Below, piece by piece: positions 58,401-64,000 of a stretch of DNA of 64,000 bases (position 1 is the first letter of the stretch; each line of letters begins with the position of its first letter). The position numbers and the translations under genes are program-made. The notes under the pieces were generated by a model. That model ran no database searches. It saw only the letters and a list, made by a program, of their open reading frames with translations, and had not been told where the DNA came from. Source of the stretch: Hydractinia symbiolongicarpus (Eukaryota > Cnidaria > Hydrozoa > Anthoathecata > Hydractiniidae); the NCBI RefSeq assembly GCF_029227915.1, contig NC_079875.1, positions 18,097,001-18,161,000 of the forward strand, written 5' to 3'.

Positions 58401-61400
58401 TTCCAAACTTTTCTGAAGATTGAATTATCTGATTTTTTTTGATATTGTACACAATGAATGTGACATAGTAAAAGTTGTAACTTTTTTTGCCCAAATAATA
58501 GCGGTTTTGTGGGCAAAATAAGTCAGAATGGTTCAAAAATGGATTTTAGAACTTAGAATTGCGATTTATGTTGTATTAATTTAAAACTTTTTGGTATTAC
58601 TCTGACACTTTTCATTATTTAATCTGTCTTTTTTTGATAAATGGATTGTTAATTAATAAATCCAGGTACAGTAGGTCCATTAAAGTTTTGCTTTTTATTT
58701 ATCGCCATAAAAAATGTGAAACCACATAATTTGCTGTAATAATTTGCCAAATATATTGATTTTAGTAAATGAAAGAGACAGATTTTCCGTTGTAACGTAC
58801 GATACAAATGTTTATATTGATTTTGGCTTGCGAGTTATGACTGCAGATAATAAGAAAGATGCATTGCATAAAATAAAAAATATCCAAAGTGGTTCATGTA
58901 CCAATTTATGTGGTGGATTATTAAAAGGATTGTGTCAAATCATTGATCGACCATCTGATCAAAAAAACGAAGTTGCATCAGTGTTACTGTTTACAGATGG
59001 TCTGGCAAATTCAGGTAACAATTTTTATAATAACAGATATTGCATGCTTATTTGTTGGTTTATAAGTATAAGTAATATTACGTTAGACGCGGCTGATGTT
59101 TATTTGTTAATATGAATTTTATGATTTTATCTACTAGTGAACTACTTTTAATATAAAAAAATTTTTGTAAATAATTTGAATTTGTTCTAGGTATAACAAG
59201 TCCAGCAGGAATAGTTGCTGCCATGAAGGATCCAAAAAGATATGATGGTCCGTCAAGTGGTGCAGAAACAAGAATACAACAACAGCAAATGCAACAAGCT
59301 CCACATCGGTCATGGTTAAACATTATTAAGCATAAAAGAAATGCCACAACTAGTGTGAGTTAATTTTTTGTTTTTGTTGGCGTAATGGTTGCCTACTCAC
59401 ACATGTGTTGTAAACTACGTTGCTTTTCTAATTAGAACCAAACTCAAGCTGAAGTTACCGCACTTCCAACTACTTCAACATCATCAAAAGAAGCACAGGC
59501 ATCTGTTTATACCTTCGGGTTTGGATCTGATCACGACCCAGAAATGTTAAAAGAAATATCAGATGCTGGTAATGGAATGTATTATTTCATTGAAGATATT
59601 GATCAGGTATTGGCTTATTGTGACTTTAATAATATTAACATTGAAAATACTAAAAACTTTCATAAAAGTTGTATAATAGCATGAAGACTTAATTAACTTT
59701 GATTTAGACCTTAAAACGTTTTAAATCATTTTAGGTAAGTCTTGCTTTAACTTCACAAAACGTTATTGTGGAGCAGCCGAGAAATAATGTTGTAAATGGT
59801 TACTACTTAACACTGAAGATATGTTTTTTTTTTCTTTCTAAATCTACAACAATTTTTTAGATAGCTGAGTGTTTCGGTCATTGTTTGGGTGGATTATTAA
59901 GTACAGTGGCACAGGGGATCCAGCTAGAAATTGTCACTGAAGATGGTGTAACAGTAAAAGATGTGCATACAAGTCGACCATTTGAAAACACTGTTAATAA
60001 AAGGTTTGTGCTCCCCTCCAACGAATTCTGATAATAATCCCGGGAGAAACAAAAATGAGAAATTTATAAATACTAGGATATGACCAATATTATGCATAAA
60101 CCCGTCCACGTTTTAATTTATACGTAAAATTGATGTTTTTTTTAATATTACAGTCTCTTTTCATGAGGATCGAAATAATTTTGTATATAGTGCTTGTTCT
60201 TTACTTTAAACTTCAGAGATTCTACGTATACGGTTTTAGTGTGAAAATCAATATGGGGGATTTACAATCAGAAGAAAATCGTGACATTGTTTTAGAGTTG
60301 ACAATTGAAAGTGTTCATGCTCCCTACGATACCACCCCACAAGCACTGCTTATGTCACGAGTTGATTATTTTAATGTGATAACAAATGAACTTGAATCAG
60401 ATGTTGAAAGATTAACTGTTTTACGGCCTGGTAATGTATCATAATTTTTTTTCTAATTTTAAATTGTCTTTTTATTTTCTTCTTTAATTTGTTTATTTTT
60501 GCGACCTTTAGACATACAAAATATGTAGCATGAATAAGGAAGAAGTAATGTTTTTGAATTTCCCCCTAATTTGCCTACTTAATCTCCTCAATTTTCAAAA
60601 GTTACGAATTTGCCTTTCTTAACCCTGCTACCTATTTGTAGATCGATTGCTGTTTTCTTTTGTCTAAAACCGTAAACTTTGTAAAATTTAATTAATATAT
60701 ATAATATAAAATAATACTTATAATTAAAACAACAATTTAAATTGTTTTAACGAAGCTTGATTTTGTTTCATGTAGTGAAGACGAATGTACACGACAAAAC
60801 TTCCTCCAATGTTGTTGTCAACAAGGAAAGATCACGTGTTAAAATGACAAAAGCGATTGATTTATCTCGCCAAGCAGCTGACATAGGTAAGTCAGTGTTA
60901 AAATAATGTCAGAGGGGCGAACCTACGCTTCTCCTCTAGCTTCCTCTCTCGCTACCCTTACAACACCGCTGTTATTGTTCTTTTTTCAAAACACGAGCTG
61001 AATCTTATTTTTAGGTGATTTAATAACCTCCCGTCATATTATTGACAATGAAATTGAAGACCTAAAGATGAATCGATTGGCGATGAACAAAGATGATGAG
61101 ATGTATATAAGTTCAGCTGCTGGGTATGATAATATGGTAGAGGACTTAAATAGATGCTACACCAATTTATCAGATGAGACGACGTATCTTCAAAAAGGCA
61201 AAAAGACGCATTTGAATATGTAAGTATATAACTTAAAGGGATGTTTTAACAGGTCTAAAATTACTAATGAGAGAAAATGTCAAAATTTGCTATTGCTTTA
61301 ATATCATAATTTATGCAACATAATAAAATCCGAAATTCTTTAAATGTGAATATCTTGAGAACGAAAGGAGCTTTTTAAATAAATTAGAAAGGATTTAAAA

Positions 61401-61946
61401 ACCTAAGTCTTTTACCTAAATAATTTTTTATTATATGAAAACCAGAAAATTTGGCGTCAACACGAGGTGTCCAATTTTCATTTCATTTTCAGTTCTTCCA
61501 TTTTAAGCCTTCTTCATTTATTTTACATTACAAATATTTGCGATGCATATAACACATGTCACAAAATTATAACAATTGGTTCTGCTAAAAATCTACTTTG
61601 AAAGATGTATTTCCTCATGTTTTTTTTTTGTTTTTTTCACGATTACCAGTAAAATTTCAACCTTGTCATAGTTCTTATTTTTTAACCATTTGAAGCCTTG
61701 TTGTTCTTATAAGACTCTTATATAAAATGTTTGTATTAATGTAATACACAAATTGCGTACTTGGACGTAACTTGATGTAAATATTGCAGGTTATGGATTC
61801 CAGTGCTTGCTTTTTTAGTTCGTTTCTTTTTTTCATCTAGGGCGCAACAGCACAGCGCTCAAAGATGTTCCCATATTGATTCGATTTCTTACGCCACGTC
61901 AAAAAAGCGCAGAGTAAAGGATGACTCCTCATGTTTTCGCCCATGA
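55484..61946 (+). CDS. von Willebrand factor A-domain protein
   Basis: Ten exons join in phase to 551 residues: 55,484-55,493, 57,744-58,028, 58,766-59,014, 59,191-59,354, 59,436-59,606, 59,861-60,003, 60,219-60,430, 60,776-60,886, 61,015-61,219, 61,841-61,946. The vWA fold begins near residue 68. MIDAS residues are present: DKSGS at 75-79, Thr144, and Asp176 in LLFTDG. The fold is interrupted by an insertion of about 75 residues with a Gln-rich stretch (exon 4 and start of exon 5), then resumes with VYTFGFGSDHDPEML near residue 260. A beta-rich region (exons 6-7) and a charged tail with KKRR follow. There is no signal peptide, so it is probably cytosolic or nuclear and binds a partner via a metal ion. 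I cannot name the orthologue. The 10-base first exon encodes only three residues plus one base and is the least certain. Confidence 0.8.
55791..56081 (+). mobile_element. tRNA-derived SINE
   Basis: The head resembles a tRNA with an A box (TAGATTAGTTATAGCTCTCG) and a B box (GGTTTGATTCC), followed by the shared body (GGGCGAGTAAATGTTACCAT, TAACCCAAGCCATGTGAGGG, CATTAAATACTCTAGGACTC, CCTGGAAATAATAGACAGGG). It sits in intron 1 of the vWA gene. Confidence 0.75.
56988..57031. repeat. Perfect 20-bp hairpin in intron 1 of the vWA gene
   Basis: AAAAATTTGTTCCTTGAATA and its exact reverse complement are separated by four bases. No coding nearby. Confidence 0.85.
57365..57582 (-). mobile_element. tRNA-derived SINE, minus orientation
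   Basis: Reading the minus strand from 57,582: an A-box-like TAGTCTAGTGGTTATAACTC, a B-box-like region GATTTGTGATTCGAC, then ATGGGTGAGTGAACGATACC and GTTGTCTGGCAG as in the other copies. It lies in intron 1 of the vWA gene. Confidence 0.7.
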
Positions 61947-62108
61947 AATCTATGATGAAAGCTTAGATGAATGAATGCTATGATGAAAGCTAGATGAAAG
62001 CAGATGCTGTTTGAAATGATAAAATACTTGTGCGTTTTAAGCGATCTTGCTGTTAACTTTCTATACGTGTATTGTTTGTTTACTTGTTTTTTGTACTAAT
62101 ATCAGTGC

Positions 62109-62114
62109 AATAAA
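62109..62114 (+). terminator. Candidate polyadenylation signal of the vWA gene
   Basis: AATAAA, 163 bases after the stop codon, touches the degenerate 3' end of a minus-strand Helitron-like copy that starts at about 62,113. Confidence 0.45.
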
Positions 62115-62255
62115 TAATCGTTAGCCCGTGGAAAAATCCACGGGTATGCCCGTCCTTTCTATACCGCATCGCGTGCGTCTCACTAATTTCGAAGCTAAGC
62201 TACCATTTTGCGTGACAGACAGAAAGATAGACGTATACGGGTATTATAACATAGA
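62113..62255 (-). mobile_element. Helitron-like copy (minus strand)
   Basis: On the minus strand: start TCTATGTTATAATACCCG at 62,255, hairpin CCCGTGGATTTTTCCACGGG near the end, and terminal GATTAT where CTAG is expected. It shares GCGTGACAGACAG-region sequence (as reverse complement) with 52,247-52,330. Confidence 0.75.
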
Positions 62256-62379
62256 CTAGCCGTTAACCCGTGGAAGAATCCACGGAGTCGCCCGTCCTTT
62301 ATATATCGCATTTCGTGTTTCCTGAACAGGACGCGGTTTTCGCGCGGCAAGACAGACAAAATACGGCTATTATTAAAGA
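62256..62379 (-). mobile_element. Helitron-like copy (minus strand), second of array
   Basis: Start TCTCTTTAATAATAGCCG at 62,379; hairpin CCGTGGA-TTC-TTCCACGGG; end GGCTAG at 62,256. It directly abuts its neighbours. Confidence 0.75.
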
Positions 62380-62475
62380 GACTAGTCGTTCGCCCGTGGG
62401 ACAATCCACGGGAATTCGCCGTCGTGATTATTTCGCGAACCTGTTATAAAATTATGCTTTTTTATCAGAGATTAG
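62380..62475 (-). mobile_element. Helitron-like copy (minus strand), third of array, 5' truncated
   Basis: Ends GACTAG at 62,380 after the hairpin CCCGTGGA-TTGT-CCCACGGG. The 5' start is not recognisable. Confidence 0.6.
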
Positions 62476-62831
62476 TCTACCCGTTAAAAATACCACTGTA
62501 ATTCTTATAAAGCTGCGGCTTTAAAAGTTTTCCGCTTTAGCGGTATTCCACTCTGCATATGTTTTTCCTTCAAATATGTTATTCTACAAAATACATTAGT
62601 GAGTAGAAGAAAAGTGTTTGTTTGTTTGAAAGGTCGAAGTTTGGTGAATGGAAATTTTGAAACAAAATAATTACACATTGAGGGCCTCATATTATAAACC
62701 ACGAATTTTATTTTTTATGATAAGATCTTTTTTGATCATATTGTGTATTTCCATATTGACTGTATCTATGTAGTGTAGATAAATTATAAATAATAAAATG
62801 CACATAATTACACTAAGAAAAATAGAATTAC

Positions 62832-62985
62832 AGTCGACTCCCGGTTATTCAAACCTGCACTTATTCAAAATTCTCGGTTATTAGAAGTGATTTTCGGTCC
62901 ACTTGAATTTTCCAACTCGTTTTAGTGTAAATCTCTCTCAGTTATTCAAACTTCAGTTATTCGAAAATTTGTTTATTCGAAGTTA
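62832..62985. mobile_element. Pogo/Tigger-like end
   Basis: CAGTCGACTCCCGGTTATTC followed by repeated GGTTATTCAAAC/TTATTCGAA motifs is a typical pogo-like terminus. The matching opposite end was not found within the window, and the element may be a solo end or extend to the transposase fragment at 63,765. Confidence 0.5.
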
Positions 62986-62986
62986 C

Positions 62987-63236
62987 CTGTGACTTTCACA
63001 AAACAACTATTCCATAGATCTGATCTTAGGAAGTAAAATATAGTCTTTGTATATTTTCCACTTTGTCCCTTTGGTAAGTGACCCAGTACGTTATTCTCCT
63101 TGTTGTCAAGGACAGTCACAGCATATTTGTCGACTTCATTCATAGGCTCCATTCGTATTTTAAGAACTTGTCCAATAACAGGTTGCCACTTGCTTCGGTA
63201 CACATGAAACCCCATAACTGTTGAAGTTGTTTCCAA
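62987..63236 (-). CDS. Exon with HIRAN-like domain
   Basis: Open from ATG at 63,236 to a donor ACAG|GTAACT at 62,987. The frame reads MGFHVYRSKWQPVIGQVLKI, then an MEPMNEVDKYAVTVLDN block and VLGHLPKGQSG, which fits the HIRAN/HIRAN-like fold (nucleic-acid-associated beta barrel) also found in many uncharacterised cnidarian proteins. The next exon downstream was not found, because the pogo-like end lies there. It may be a gene start, an orphan exon or part of a mobile element. Confidence 0.5.
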
Positions 63237-63764
63237 GTTCCTTAGAATTGTTTTCTAATTCGCTGCGCTCAATCGTGTGCTATCGGTAGTCATAATTCAA
63301 TATAATACATCTATATTTCCTACAACCACTAATTTACAATCGAAACGTTTCCGAAATCGTGGCTAAGCTGGATGCGAAAAACCCCGTTCTATGGGGAAAC
63401 GTATCCTTAGACCCGAGTGCTACAGCCACTAACCCTCCAAGGTTAAAGGTATCATTAAAAAAATACACTGTTATTAACAACAACATAAACCATTTAAAAT
63501 AAAACTGCTTATCTTATAGGTAATCAAACAGTTTTAACGTACGGTTCAAGAACTAATTGACATGTGAGCGCTTCCATGCCTTGTACGCCCTTTAAACACT
63601 TAAAAAACCACGTGACCGGCCTTGGCAATACATACGAAATTAAATTCAATAATTATCTCTATCGGATCTTCATTGTTTACTATCAATGACATAAGATCCA
63701 TAATGATTTTGTTACTTCTCCTCGACTGCTGTAGAAAATTTCATTGAATACTTTTGATGCAATG
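63237..63764. other. Intergenic
   Basis: No coding or repeat signal recognised. Confidence 0.4.
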
Positions 63765-64000
63765 AACTATTTTGACCGATGAAGAAATAGTTGAATCCAT
63801 TGTTAATGATACTGATGGCAACAGCGTAGAGGAGGAAGACGGAAATGATGAAGAAATCGAAGTAAACGATGTGCCTCCACAAAAACCAACATTATCGGAG
63901 GTTGAGGATGCCCTGGAGTTGATCGCTTTTTTACCGAAGGCAGAAAGCAAACTTTTATTGAAAACTATTTCACAAACACTTCATAAGAATATAGATATGA
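63765..64000 (+). pseudogene. C-terminal part of a pogo/Tigger-like transposase
   Basis: An open frame to the window end reads ILTDEEIVESIV, a long acidic stretch, then PTLSEVEDALELIAFL. The L-T-D-E-E-I-V motif, acidic linker and terminal leucine-rich helix are the usual C-terminus of pogo/Tigger DDE transposases. Stops lie just upstream in this frame and no DDE catalytic block is visible, so it is a fragment or the final exon of a decayed copy. The gene may continue beyond 64,000. Confidence 0.6.

Overview
This is a eukaryotic, AT-rich, intron-containing and strongly transposon-laden window. I read it as an animal genome, most likely a cnidarian and perhaps a hydrozoan. The basis is GT-AG introns with in-phase exons, a secreted multi-ShK-domain gene, a TRIM-like gene ending in ankyrin repeats, an R2 element at its exact 28S target site, Helitron, SINE and MITE families, and a retroelement reading frame common in cnidarians. 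The species cannot be settled from the sequence alone. Exon models below were joined by hand from splice signals and reading phase.

Left part (1-12.0 kb): remains of mobile DNA. A decayed retroelement (1-1.4 kb) is followed by a composite rRNA pseudogene: an 18S fragment, a 28S fragment, a 5'-truncated R2 retrotransposon 3' end, and a 28S fragment beginning at the R2 site. Next come a repeat element with a 120-bp internal tandem array, several inverted-repeat elements, and a 2.66-kb DNA transposon (9,214-11,875) that splits a Helitron remnant and carries a broken Cys-rich reading frame.

12-21.7 kb: two direct copies of a minus-strand gene. The complete copy (19,627-15,350, five exons, 590 codons) encodes RING, B-box, coiled coil and ankyrin repeats, a likely E3 ubiquitin ligase. 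The other copy (14,519-12,423) is a deletion pseudogene. Comparing the copies shows later insertions: two abutting Helitron-like elements, one holding a 651-bp tetranucleotide array, and a 0.95-kb repeat element related to 3.4-4.3 kb.

21.7-38 kb: mostly non-coding. It holds part of a minus-strand ML (lipid-recognition, GM2-activator/NPC2-like) gene at 25.2-26.2 kb, a LINE fragment at 30.1-30.8 kb, a 42-residue conserved Cys-rich protein gene (33,909-34,230, two exons), several inverted-repeat elements, minisatellites and perfect hairpins.

38.9-48.8 kb: a plus-strand gene of 12 exons for a secreted protein with a Lys-rich repetitive middle, four ShK domains and one other Cys-rich module. Every intron is in phase 1. 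55.5-61.9 kb: a plus-strand gene of 10 exons (551 residues) for a von Willebrand A-domain protein with an intact MIDAS. A head-to-tail Helitron array (52.1-54.2 kb) and a pogo-like MITE lie before it, and more Helitron copies lie at its 3' end. The right edge has a HIRAN-like exon and a pogo/Tigger-like transposase tail that runs off the window.

The genes do not form an obvious shared pathway. The E3-ligase-like, lipid-recognition and secreted Cys-rich products are all of kinds that expand in lineage-specific fashion and may relate to defence or surface biology, but that is inference.
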